A stretch of DNA of 64,000 bases from Pseudonocardia oceani (lineage in GTDB: Bacteria; Actinomycetota; Actinomycetes; Mycobacteriales; Pseudonocardiaceae), in the NCBI RefSeq assembly GCF_019263585.2, contig NZ_JADQDF010000001.1, forward strand, positions 2,976,001 through 3,040,000. The letters run 5' to 3'. Position numbers and translations under genes: made by a program. Every line of letters begins with the position of its first letter. Within the stretch, counting starts at the first letter, position 1. The notes below the pieces were generated by a model that ran no database searches, was not told where the DNA came from, and saw only the letters and a program-made list of their open reading frames with translations. Shown in pieces: positions 36,675 to 44,902 of this stretch.

Positions 36675-38834
36675 CTACTCGGCCGCGTGCGCCCCGTGGC
36701 GCGGGGCCAGCGGGCCCTCCTCCTCGGACAGCCCGAGCAGGTCCTGGACCTGGCGCGGGCTCAGGCCCTGCGCGACGAGCTCCTCGGACGCCCCGTCGAG
36801 CTCGGCGGTGCGCACCTCCAGCTCGCGGCGCGCGTGCCGCACGGCGTCGCGCGCCCGCTCGGCCGTGGCCACGACGGTGAGCGCGCGGCTCGGGTCGGGC
36901 AGCAGCATCGCGAGGAGCCGGTCGCGGGCGTCGGTGCCGCCCGGGGCCGGGTCGGTCGCCGGGGCGATCCGCTCGGTGCGCGGCTCGGCGAGCACGCCCA
37001 CCGCGGCCGAGCCGCTGCCACTGCCGTTCCCGCTGCCGTTCCCGCTGCCGTTGGCCGACGCGTAGGCGCTCGTGGTGATCGCGGCGCCGTGCACCGGGCG
37101 CGGCGCCTCGGCGGGATCCTCGGGAGTGCCGTCGACGGACGGGGCGGGGACCGCGTCGGGTCCGCCCTCCGACGCCGCGGCGGCGGCCGCGACCTCGTCG
37201 TTGCGGGCGTCGACGCCCGAGCGGGTGCGCAGCGGCACCTCCTTCATCATGATCACCGCGAAGAGGCCGAGGACCAGCACCGCGGCGGCGCCGAGGAAGA
37301 CGACGCTCATCGAGCCCGCGAACCCGTCGAGGATCGGGCGGGCCAGCGTCGGGTCGGCCGTGGCGAGGAACGACGAGTCGTCGAGCGAGAGCCCGCCGCC
37401 GCCCTGCAGGCCCTGCAGGATCGGTGCGTTGGCCGGGTTGGCGAGCACGGCCGGGTCGGCGATCGCGGCCTGGAAGGCCGGGGTGCCGGCGGCGGTGCGG
37501 AAGTTGTCGGCCACCTTCCCGCCCAGGACGCTGAACAGCACGGAGATGAACACCGCGGTGCCCAGCGTGCCGCCCATCTGCCGGAAGAACGTGGCCGACG
37601 CGGTGGCGACTCCCATGTCGCGGGGCGCGGCGTCGTTCTGCACGGCCAGCGTCAGGGGCTGCATGTTGCCGCCCAGGCCCCAGCCGATCACGACCATGAT
37701 CAGCGCGACCTGCCAGTACGGGGTGTCGACGCCGATGAACGACAGGGCGCCGATGCCGACGATCATCAGCGAGAGGCCGATGATCGGCCAGATCTTGTAG
37801 CGGCCCGTGCGGGAGATCATCTGGCCGGAGAACACCGACATGCTCATGATGCCGAGCACCAGCGGCAGGGTCTGCAGGCCGGCCTCGGTGGGCGTCGACC
37901 CCTTGACGATCTGCAGGTACAGCGGCAGCAGCGCGAGCGCACCGAACATCCCGATGCCCGCGACGAAGCCGGCGATCGAGCCCCAGGTGAAGACGCCGCT
38001 GCGGAACATCCGCAGGGGCAGCAGCGCGTCGTCGCCGATGCGCCGCTCCAGCAGGACGAACGCGATGATGCCGAGCACGCCGACGGCGTAGCAGGCGATC
38101 GAGCGCCCGGAGTCCCAGCCCCAGATGCGGCCCTGCTCCGCGACGATCAGCAGCGGCACCAGCCCGACGACCAGAGCGAGCGCGCCGGGCCAGTCGATGC
38201 GGTGCGAGCGCTTGGTGTGCGGGACGTTGAGGACCTTGGTGACGACGGCCAGCGCGAGGATGCCGAGCGGGACGTTGATCAGGAAGACCCAGCGCCAGCC
38301 GGTGATGCCGAGGATCTCGGCCTGGCCGGCGAAGAAGCCGCCCGCGACCGGGCCGAGCACGCTCGACGTGCCGAACACGGCGACGAAGTAGCCCTGGTAC
38401 TTGGCGCGCTCACGGGGGGCCACGATGTCGCCGATGATCGTCAGGGCCAGCGAGAACAGGCCGCCGGCGCCGAGTCCCTGGATCGCCCGGAACGCGGCGA
38501 GCTGGTACATCGACGCGGCGAACGTGCACGCGATCGACCCGAGCACGAAGATCGTGATGGCCGTGAGGAACAGCGGTTTGCGGCCGAAGATGTCGGACAG
38601 CTTGCCGTAGAGCGGCGTGGTGATCGTGGCGGTGATCAGGTAGGCGGTGGTCGCCCACGCCTGGAGGCTCAGCCCGTCGAGGTCGTCGGCGATGGTCCGG
38701 ATGGACGTCGCGACGATGGTCTGGTCGAGCGCGGCCAGGAACATGCCGATCATCAGGCCGGCGAAGATCGTGAGGATCTGCTTGTGGCTGAGTGACCCGG
38801 CGGTCGGCGCGGGTGCCGCGGTGGGCGCGGACAT
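36675..38834 (-). CDS. DHA2 family MFS drug exporter with long cytoplasmic tail
   Basis: A 719-residue, 14-helix MFS transporter of the EmrB/QacA type, driven by proton exchange. It has ALDQTIVATSIRTIADDL (motif D1), GKLSDIFGRKPLF (motif A), FRAIQGLGAGGLF and motif C-like GTSSVLGPVAGGF. After the last helix (about 525) there are about 195 extra residues with a GSGNGSGNGSGSGS linker and a C-terminal helical segment. It starts eight bases after the MarR gene, so the two form an operon probably autoregulated by MarR. The substrate is unknown. Confidence 0.9.
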   Translation of the reverse strand: MSAPTAAPAPTAGSLSHKQILTIFAGLMIGMFLAALDQTIVATSIRTIADDLDGLSLQAWATTAYLITATITTPLYGKLSDIFGRKPLFLTAITIFVLGSIACTFAASMYQLAAFRAIQGLGAGGLFSLALTIIGDIVAPRERAKYQGYFVAVFGTSSVLGPVAGGFFAGQAEILGITGWRWVFLINVPLGILALAVVTKVLNVPHTKRSHRIDWPGALALVVGLVPLLIVAEQGRIWGWDSGRSIACYAVGVLGIIAFVLLERRIGDDALLPLRMFRSGVFTWGSIAGFVAGIGMFGALALLPLYLQIVKGSTPTEAGLQTLPLVLGIMSMSVFSGQMISRTGRYKIWPIIGLSLMIVGIGALSFIGVDTPYWQVALIMVVIGWGLGGNMQPLTLAVQNDAAPRDMGVATASATFFRQMGGTLGTAVFISVLFSVLGGKVADNFRTAAGTPAFQAAIADPAVLANPANAPILQGLQGGGGLSLDDSSFLATADPTLARPILDGFAGSMSVVFLGAAAVLVLGLFAVIMMKEVPLRTRSGVDARNDEVAAAAAASEGGPDAVPAPSVDGTPEDPAEAPRPVHGAAITTSAYASANGSGNGSGNGSGSGSAAVGVLAEPRTERIAPATDPAPGGTDARDRLLAMLLPDPSRALTVVATAERARDAVRHARRELEVRTAELDGASEELVAQGLSPRQVQDLLGLSEEEGPLAPRHGAHAAE

Positions 38835-38842
38835 GGTTCTCC

Positions 38843-39334
38843 TCACGGCCGGCCGGCCGCGGCGGCCGGTCCGGTGCTGGTCCTGTGGTGGTTCTCGAAG
38901 TCGGTGGTGAAGCGGACGAGCAGGTCGGCGAACCGCGCGCGGTCGGTCGGCTCCCAGTCGTCCATGAGCCCGGCGATGCGCTCGTTGCGGTTGCGGCGGT
39001 TCTCCTCGAAGACCCGCCTGCCCTCGTCGGTGGCGGCGAGCAGCGTGGCCCGGCCGTCCTCGGGGTCGGCCGTGCGCTCGACGAGCCCCAGGCGCACGAG
39101 CTGGGCGACCTGGCGGCTGATCGTGGACGGGTCGGAGTACACCGACTCCGCCAGCGTGCCCGCCCGCTGCGGCCCGTCCTTCACGAGGTGGACGAGCAGG
39201 ATGTAGGTCGCGCGCTCGACCGCGTCGGGGTGGTCGGCGTGGTACTGGGCCTGCTTGCGCTCCAGCAGCCGGACGAGCCGGACGAGCTGGGTGCCGACGA
39301 GGTCGGCGGTGGTGATCTCCGCGTCGGAGTGCAC
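38843..39334 (-). CDS. MarR family transcriptional regulator
   Basis: A 163-residue winged-helix repressor. The DNA-binding region is AESVYSDPSTISRQVAQLVRLGLVERTADPEDGRATLLAAT (recognition helix and wing, DxR motif). It lies directly upstream of the DHA2 exporter and probably represses both, releasing on binding a toxic ligand. The GTG start has AGAGG nine to ten bases upstream. A strong palindrome sits just before the ribosome-binding site. Confidence 0.9.
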   Translation of the reverse strand: MHSDAEITTADLVGTQLVRLVRLLERKQAQYHADHPDAVERATYILLVHLVKDGPQRAGTLAESVYSDPSTISRQVAQLVRLGLVERTADPEDGRATLLAATDEGRRVFEENRRNRNERIAGLMDDWEPTDRARFADLLVRFTTDFENHHRTSTGPAAAAGRP

Positions 39335-39351
39335 GGGACTTTACCTCTGGT

Positions 39352-39376
39352 TTGCATGCGGCATACAACAAGTTGT
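39352..39376. promoter_or_regulatory. Candidate MarR operator
   Basis: TTGCATGC-G-GCATACAA (39352-39368) is an inverted repeat with one mismatched pair; ACAACAAGTTGT (39365-39376) overlaps it as a second, smaller one. The pair lies 18 bases upstream of the MarR start in an A+T-richer patch, where a promoter should be. Confidence 0.65.
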
Positions 39377-39430
39377 CGGGCGCAAGCATGTACCCGTGCA
39401 GCGCGGGTCCGCAATCTGGTTGCGTGTGAT

Positions 39431-39682
39431 CTACACCGTCGTGAGCAGGGTGCGACCGGCCTCGGTGGCGGTGGCGGGCTGCACCGGCACGCGGGCGTCG
39501 GGCGCCGCGACGAGGCCGAGGTCGACGAGCCGCCGCGCCACCCAGGAGTCGGCGCACGCCAACCCGTCGACGAGGAGCACCGGCTCGCACCCGCCCCGGA
39601 ACTGGCAGCGCCCCGCCACCACCGCGCGCAGCAGCGCCCGTTCTCGTCCGCTCACCGTGATCGCCACCGGCATGTTCGTCAT
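39431..39682 (-). CDS. Small hypothetical protein
   Basis: An 83-residue protein I do not recognise. It contains a GRERALLRAVVAGRCQ helix, two or three Cys (RCQFRGGC, LACADSW) and a C-terminal TATEAGRTLL segment, and resembles a compact helical/winged-helix remnant. An AGGAG is placed correctly before the ATG, and codon use is like the neighbours, so it is probably expressed. It lies alone between the MarR operator and the thiolase gene. Confidence 0.6.
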   Translation of the reverse strand: MTNMPVAITVSGRERALLRAVVAGRCQFRGGCEPVLLVDGLACADSWVARRLVDLGLVAAPDARVPVQPATATEAGRTLLTTV

Positions 39683-39770
39683 CTCCCCGACTCCTCAGGA
39701 CGACTTCCGACCACCCCTGGGGCCGGTCTGCTACTGGAGTAGTCGCCCTGGGCCGTCCGGGTGTTTCAGG

Positions 39771-40982
39771 TCACCCCCGTTCGAACACCGCCGCGAGCCC
39801 CTGGCCGCCGCCGATGCACATCGTCTCGAGCCCGTAGCGGGCCTCGCGGCGCACCATCTCGCGGGTGAGGGTGGCCAGGATCCGCCCGCCGGTGGCCCCG
39901 ACGGGGTGGCCGAGCGAGATGCCCGAGCCGTGCACGTTGACGCGCTCCATGTCGGCGTCGGTGAGCTTCCACTCGCGCGTGCAGGCCAGCACCTGGGCGG
40001 CGAACGCCTCGTTCAGCTCGATGAGGTCCATGTCGGCCATGCGCAGCGACGCGGCGTCCAGCGCCTTCGCGACGGCGGGCACCGGCCCGATCCCCATCGT
40101 CGCGGGCGCCACTCCGCCCACGCCCCACGACACGAGCCGGGCGAGCGGGCGCAGCCCGAGCTCCTCGGCGCGCGCGGGATGGGTGACGACGCAGATCGAC
40201 GCCCCGTCGTTCTGGCCGCTGGCGTTGCCCGCGGTGACGGTGGCGTCGGGGTCGTCGCGGCCCAGGATCGGGCGCAGGCCCGCGAGCTTCCCGACCGAGG
40301 AGTCCGCGCGGATGTGCTCGTCGGCGTCGACGACGGTGTCGCCCTTCCGTCCCTTCACGGTGACGGGCACGATCTCGTCGGCGAACAGGCCGGAGTCGCG
40401 CGCCGCGGCCGCCCGGTGGTGGCTGCGGACGGCGAACTCGTCCTGCTCCGCCCGCGGGATCGCGTACTCGCGGCGCAGGTTCTCCGCGGTCTCCAGCATC
40501 CCGCCGGGCACCGGGAAGTGCACACCGCCCGCGGTGACCCGCCCGCGCGCGAGCGAGTCGTGCAGCAGGACGCCGGGGCCGGCCTTCGCGCCCCAGCGCA
40601 TCGACGTCGAGTAGAAGGACGCGTTCGACATCGACTCGGCTCCGCCGGCCAGCACGACGTCGGACGCGCCCGCCTGCACCTGCATCGCCGCGTACAGCAC
40701 CGCCTGCAGGCCGGACCCGCAGCGGCGGTCGATCTGCAGCCCCGTGACGCTCACCGGGAGCCCGGCGTCGAGCGCGGCGACCCGGCCGATCGCCGGGGCG
40801 TCCATCGTCGGGTAGCAGTGCCCGAGGAGGACGTCGTCGACGGCGTCCGGGGGCAGCCCCGTGCGGTCGAGCAGGCCGCGGATCACCGTGGCGGCCAGCT
40901 CGTGGGCCGGGACGTCGCGCAGGGAACCGCCGAACCCCCCGACGGGGGTGCGCAGCGGCTCGCAGACCACCGCCTCGCGCAT
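39771..40982 (-). CDS. Acetyl-CoA acetyltransferase (thiolase)
   Basis: A 403-residue thiolase. The nucleophilic Cys is in QIDRRCGSGLQAV (about 87-99), the basic His is in NVHGSGISLGHPVGATG, and the C-terminal Cys is in CIGGGQGLAAVFE. It probably acts in beta-oxidation or degradation of an acyl-CoA. Its ATG overlaps the MaoC stop by one base (TGATG), so the two are coupled. Which direction or substrate is used cannot be told from sequence. Confidence 0.93.
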   Translation of the reverse strand: MREAVVCEPLRTPVGGFGGSLRDVPAHELAATVIRGLLDRTGLPPDAVDDVLLGHCYPTMDAPAIGRVAALDAGLPVSVTGLQIDRRCGSGLQAVLYAAMQVQAGASDVVLAGGAESMSNASFYSTSMRWGAKAGPGVLLHDSLARGRVTAGGVHFPVPGGMLETAENLRREYAIPRAEQDEFAVRSHHRAAAARDSGLFADEIVPVTVKGRKGDTVVDADEHIRADSSVGKLAGLRPILGRDDPDATVTAGNASGQNDGASICVVTHPARAEELGLRPLARLVSWGVGGVAPATMGIGPVPAVAKALDAASLRMADMDLIELNEAFAAQVLACTREWKLTDADMERVNVHGSGISLGHPVGATGGRILATLTREMVRREARYGLETMCIGGGQGLAAVFERG

Positions 40983-41434
40983 CAGACGTACCGGCGGGTC
41001 AGCCACTCGGCGACGAGCGCCGGGCGCTCCGCGCCCTCGATCTCGACGGTGATCTTCGTGATCACCTGGACGCCGCCGGTGACGTCGGCGACCTCGTCGA
41101 GGTCGACCACGGCCCGCACCTTGCTGCCCACCGGCACCGGGGAGGTGAACCGCACCTTGTTGAGGCCGTAGTTCACGCCCATCTTCGTGCCGTGCACCTC
41201 GAACACCGAGGAGACGAGCGAGGGCAGCAGCGACAGCGTGAGGAAGCCGTGCGCGATGGTCGTGCCGAACGGTCCCTCCTTCGCCCGCTCCGGGTCGACG
41301 TGGATCCACTGGTGGTCGTTCGTGGAGTCGGCGAACGTGTCGATCTGGCCCTGCTCGATCGTCACCCAGTCGCCCGTGCCCAGCTGCGTTCCCACCGCGG
41401 CCCGCAGGTCGTCCACTCCGTCGAAGACGCGCAT
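40982..41434 (-). CDS. MaoC family (R)-enoyl-CoA hydratase-like protein
   Basis: A 150-residue hot-dog-fold dehydratase. The hydratase motif is in FADSTNDHQWIHVDPERA (about 49-66), with FGTTIAHGFLTLSLLP after it. It probably hydrates an enoyl-CoA feeding the thiolase that follows. The ATG at 41434 has GGAG a few bases upstream. Divergent from the MEDS sensor gene across about 100 bases. Confidence 0.9.
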   Translation of the reverse strand: MRVFDGVDDLRAAVGTQLGTGDWVTIEQGQIDTFADSTNDHQWIHVDPERAKEGPFGTTIAHGFLTLSLLPSLVSSVFEVHGTKMGVNYGLNKVRFTSPVPVGSKVRAVVDLDEVADVTGGVQVITKITVEIEGAERPALVAEWLTRRYV

Positions 41435-41536
41435 CGATGCTCCAGAAGATCGGTGACAGGTACCGGGAACACCCTGCCACGCTCCGTGCTGCTGCGGGCG
41501 GTGGCGGCGGTTAGTGTCCGCGCATCGGAAGGGCGG

Positions 41537-42145
41537 GTGACGACGGTGGACGGCACGACGGGGATCGTCGACCACCTGGCCGTCCCCTACGCGCAGCCGG
41601 GCCAGCTCACCGACCGCCTCGAACCGGTGCTCGACACCGCGCTCGCGGCGGGCGACCCGGTCCTCGCGGTGCTCGACGGGCCCGAGCGCGACGCGGTCCG
41701 CACGCGCCTGGGCACCTCGGCCGGGCGCGTCGAGTTCGCCGACCCGTTCGACGTCCACGCGGTCCCGGCGTTCACCGTCGCCGTGCGGTGGGCGCGGCTG
41801 GCCCGGCAGCTCGCCTCCGGGCGCGTGCTCGTCATCGGCCAGCACGTCGACCTCCCCGGCAGTCCCGTCGGGCACTGGCCCCGGCTCGACATGGCCCTCG
41901 ACGTGGCCATCGCGGGCCTGCCGATCACCGTGCTCTGCCCGTGCGGGGAGCTCGACCCCACCCTCGACACGACGCACCCGCTGGTCCTCACCGCCGCCGG
42001 CCGCCGCTCCGGCACCGGCTACCGGGCCCCGCGCGAGGCCGTGCTGGCGTACCCGCCGCCGCCCCCGCCCGACCTCGGGCCCAGCGCGGTCGACCTGCCG
42101 TTCGGCCTCGACGACCTCTCGGCGGTGCGCCGGCGCACCGCCTAG
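41537..42145 (+). pseudogene. MEDS-domain sensor, 5' part of an amber-split gene
   Basis: A 202-codon MEDS (methanogen/methylotroph DcmR sensory) domain with HLAVPYAQPGQLTDRL, the LASGRVLVIGQHVDLP region and an LCPC-type motif before TTHPLV. In related actinomycete proteins this domain is followed in the same polypeptide by a HATPase_c domain. Here the frame ends with TAG (42143-42145) after LSAVRRRTA and continues in the same frame into the ATPase part at 42155. Start is GTG with GGAAGGG upstream. It is either a pseudogene, two separate polypeptides, a readthrough site or a sequence error. Confidence 0.7.
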
Positions 42146-42154
42146 GCAGGGGCC

Positions 42155-42451
42155 GTGGCCGGGCTCGACCCCGACTGGGTCGACGACTTCGTCCTCGCCG
42201 TCAACGAGCTCGCCACCAACAGCGTCGAGCACGGGCCGGGCTCGGGCCGGCTCCGGGTGTGGACGGCCCCCGGCCTGCTCACGGTGGAGGTCTCCGACCA
42301 CGGCCGCATGGACGTGCCCTTCCCCGGCGTCGTGCCGCCGTCGCCGACCGGGCAGCGCGGCCGCGGCCTGTGGCTCGCCTCCGAGTTCAGCGACGTCCTC
42401 GAGGTGTGGAGCGACCCGGCGGGCACCGTGATCCGGGCCCGGGCCCGGTAG
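42155..42451 (+). pseudogene. HATPase_c (anti-sigma/RsbW-like) domain, 3' part of the split gene
   Basis: A 98-codon GHKL ATPase domain: AVNELATNSVEHG (N box), VEVSDHGR (G1) and GQRGRGLWLASEFSD (G2-like). It lies in exactly the same frame as the MEDS part, only three codons after the TAG. A GTG at 42155 could start it separately, but no good ribosome-binding site is seen. Typical fused relatives are membrane-free regulators of sigma-factor or partner-switching pathways. Confidence 0.7.
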
Positions 42452-42470
42452 CTCGCCCGGCGACCTGCGC

Positions 42471-43478
42471 TCAGTCGGCGATCTGCAGGATCAGCTTGCC
42501 GGTGTTCTCGCCGCGGAACAGCTTGAGCAGCGTGTCCGGGAAGTCGGCGACGCCTCCGCGCACGACGTCCTCGCGGCTGCGCAGCTTCCCCTCGCGCAGC
42601 CAGCCGCCCAGCTCTACGGCGGCCTCGGCGTAGCGGTCGGCGTAGTCGAAGACCACGAAGCCCTCCATGCGCGCGCGGTTGACCAGCAGCGACATGTAGT
42701 TCGCCGGCCCCTGCGGGCGCTCGGTGGCGTTGTAGGTGCTGATCGCCCCGCAGACCACCACGCGGGCGCCGCGGGCCAGCCGGGCGAGCGCGGCGTCGAG
42801 GATGTCGCCGCCGACGTTGTCGAAGTAGACGTCGACGCCGTCGGGGGCGTGCGTGCGCAGCGCCTTGCCGACGTCCTCGCTGCGGTAGTCGATCGCCGCG
42901 TCGAAGCCCAGCTCGTCGACGATCCACGCGCACTTCTCCGCACCGCCCGCGATGCCGACGACCCGGCAGCCCCTGATCCTCGCGAGCTGCCCCACGACGC
43001 TGCCCACCGCGCCGGCCGCGCCGGAGACGACGACGGTCTCGCCCTCGCGCAGCGCGCCGACGTCGAACAGGCCGAAGTAGGCGGTCATGCCGGTCATGCC
43101 CAGGACGGCGAGGTAGGTGGCCAGCGGGACGACCGAGGGGTCGACGACCAGCACGCCCGAGCCGTCGGACTCCGCGTACTCCTGCACGCCGAAGATGCCC
43201 GTGACGTGCGCGCCCTCGGGGAAGTCGGGGTGCGCCGACGCCACGACCCGCCCCGCACCGAGCGCGCGCATGACCTCGCCGATGCCCACCGGTGGCACGT
43301 AGGAGCGGCCCGCGTTCATCCAGCCGCGCATGGCCGGGTCGAGCGAGAGGTGCGTGACCCGGACGACGAACCGGCCGTCGGCGGGCGTGGGCACGGGCTC
43401 GGTCGTGTGCTCCCACACCTCGGGCGTCGGGAGGCCGTCGGGGCGGGCGGCGAGGCGGACCTGGTGGTTGTCGGTCAT
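42471..43478 (-). CDS. NADP-dependent MDR oxidoreductase (curcumin/prostaglandin reductase type)
   Basis: A 335-residue zinc-free medium-chain reductase. The Rossmann motif is VVVSGAAGAVGSVVGQLA (about 148-165), and HLSLDPAMRGWMNAG near the N-terminus is the family's hallmark; the NYMSLLVNRARMEGF region follows. It reduces double bonds of alpha,beta-unsaturated carbonyls with NADPH. The ATG has AGGAC seven bases upstream. Divergent from the SirB1-like gene. Confidence 0.92.
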   Translation of the reverse strand: MTDNHQVRLAARPDGLPTPEVWEHTTEPVPTPADGRFVVRVTHLSLDPAMRGWMNAGRSYVPPVGIGEVMRALGAGRVVASAHPDFPEGAHVTGIFGVQEYAESDGSGVLVVDPSVVPLATYLAVLGMTGMTAYFGLFDVGALREGETVVVSGAAGAVGSVVGQLARIRGCRVVGIAGGAEKCAWIVDELGFDAAIDYRSEDVGKALRTHAPDGVDVYFDNVGGDILDAALARLARGARVVVCGAISTYNATERPQGPANYMSLLVNRARMEGFVVFDYADRYAEAAVELGGWLREGKLRSREDVVRGGVADFPDTLLKLFRGENTGKLILQIAD

Positions 43479-43527
43479 GCGGTCCTGTCTACCCGGCGGC
43501 TCGACTCCCGGCGGTCCGGGGCGCACG

Positions 43528-44313
43528 ATGGGGCGCGTGAATCCCGTGCAGCGCTTCGGACGGGTCGTCGCGGTGCCCGATCCGCCGCTGGACCGGGCCG
43601 CCCTGGCGCTGGCCGCGGGCGCCGATCCCACCCTCGACGCCGACCGCTGGCTCCGCGAGCTCGACCGCCTCGCCGTCGGCGTCACCTCGGTCGACGCCCT
43701 GCGCCAGCGGCTGTTCGTCGAGGAGGGCTTCGGCGGCAACTCCGGCGACTACACCGACCCGCGCAACTCGCTGCTGCACCACGTCCTGGCCCGGCGGCTC
43801 GGCATCCCGATCACCCTCGCCGTCGTCACGATGGAGGTGGGGCGCCGCGCCGGCGTGCCGATGGAGGGCGTCGGGATGCCCGGGCACTTCCTCGTGCGCC
43901 CCACCGGCACGAGTCGCTACCTCGACGTCTTCGCGGGTGGCGCGGAGATCAGCGGGGCGCGGTGCGAGGAGCTGTTCCGCGGCGCCACCGGCGCCGGGCC
44001 GGAGGTCCCGTTCGGCCCGCACCTGCTCACCGCCACACCGACGCGCGCGATCCTCGTGCGGATGCTGGAGAACCTGCGGGCGGTCTACGGGGCCCGCCGC
44101 CGCGCCGCCGACCTGGAGTGGGTGCTGCGGATGCGGCTGCTGCTGCCCGGTGTGCGCCTGGCCGACGTGCTGGAGCTGGGCGAGGCCCTCGGCGACCAGG
44201 GCCGCTGGCTGGAGGGCGCGAAGCTGCTCGAGGACCGCGTGCCCTCGGCCTCGGCCGCGCACGCCGAGCGGCTGCGCACGGCGGCGAAGAGCCTCAAGGC
44301 GCACCTGAACTAG
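43528..44313 (+). CDS. SirB1/transglutaminase-like family protein (UPF0162)
   Basis: A 261-residue cytoplasmic protein. RQRLFVEEGFGGNSGDYTDPRNSLLHHVLARRLGIPITLAVV is the SirB1 transglutaminase-like core, but the position of the catalytic Cys is not evident; GMPGHFLVR supplies the His. The C-terminal about 80 residues form helical/TPR-like repeats. Function unknown. ATG at 43528 or GTG at 43537 are both possible starts. Confidence 0.83.
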   Translation: MGRVNPVQRFGRVVAVPDPPLDRAALALAAGADPTLDADRWLRELDRLAVGVTSVDALRQRLFVEEGFGGNSGDYTDPRNSLLHHVLARRLGIPITLAVVTMEVGRRAGVPMEGVGMPGHFLVRPTGTSRYLDVFAGGAEISGARCEELFRGATGAGPEVPFGPHLLTATPTRAILVRMLENLRAVYGARRRAADLEWVLRMRLLLPGVRLADVLELGEALGDQGRWLEGAKLLEDRVPSASAAHAERLRTAAKSLKAHLN

Positions 44314-44326
44314 CTGCTTCGCGCGA

Positions 44327-44902
44327 TCAGGTGCGGAGGCCGGGGTCCGGGCGGTTGACGGCGCGGTCGCTGTCGGGCCGCATCCGGCGCCCCAGCAGCA
44401 GGAACGGCCAGACCAGGAACTCCAGGACCGTGAACACGAGCAGCCCGACGACGATCGCCACCGCCGGCAGCGCCACGACCGGCAGCGCGACGACGGTGAC
44501 GAGCAGGACGGCGGGCAGGTCGCGGACCCATCCGACGCGGCCGTCGCGGTCGGTGAGCGAGCCCAGCCGCACCGCGGCCCACATGAACCAGCGCAGCAGG
44601 AACGGCACGCCCAGCTCGCGCATCGCGCGCCGGAACAGCCCGTCGGCGTCGACGGCGCTGATCCGCCCGGCCGGCCGCTCCACGCGCACGAGGTGGTCGT
44701 GCAGCACCGAGGGTGCGGTGTACCGACCGAACTCCGGCACCAGCCAGACGAACACGCGCGGCACGGACGCGAAGTCGGTGCGGGTGCCCACCGGGATGAC
44801 GAACCGCTCGGTGCGGCCCTGGTAGACGACCTCCTCCTCGAGCGTCCAGTCCTCGTCGTCGGCCTGCCGGACCAGCACCCGGGGACCCGTCAGGAACGTC
44901 AT
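44327..44902 (-). CDS. DUF1353 family protein with C-terminal membrane segment
   Basis: A 191-residue protein. The N-terminal DUF1353 domain (FVIPVGTRTDFASVPRVFVWL; SVLHDHLV) is best known from phage proteins. It is followed by one or two hydrophobic segments (about 138-175) and a basic tail. Function unknown. The ATG overlaps the stop of the aldose epimerase gene (ATGA), so it is cotranslated with it. No other phage genes surround it. Confidence 0.8.
   Translation of the reverse strand: MTFLTGPRVLVRQADDEDWTLEEEVVYQGRTERFVIPVGTRTDFASVPRVFVWLVPEFGRYTAPSVLHDHLVRVERPAGRISAVDADGLFRRAMRELGVPFLLRWFMWAAVRLGSLTDRDGRVGWVRDLPAVLLVTVVALPVVALPAVAIVVGLLVFTVLEFLVWPFLLLGRRMRPDSDRAVNRPDPGLRT

Noticed and set aside
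44327-44902. A prophage remnant signalled by the DUF1353 gene
   Set aside because: DUF1353 is phage-associated, but no integrase, structural genes or attachment repeats are visible and the gene is coupled to an aldose epimerase.
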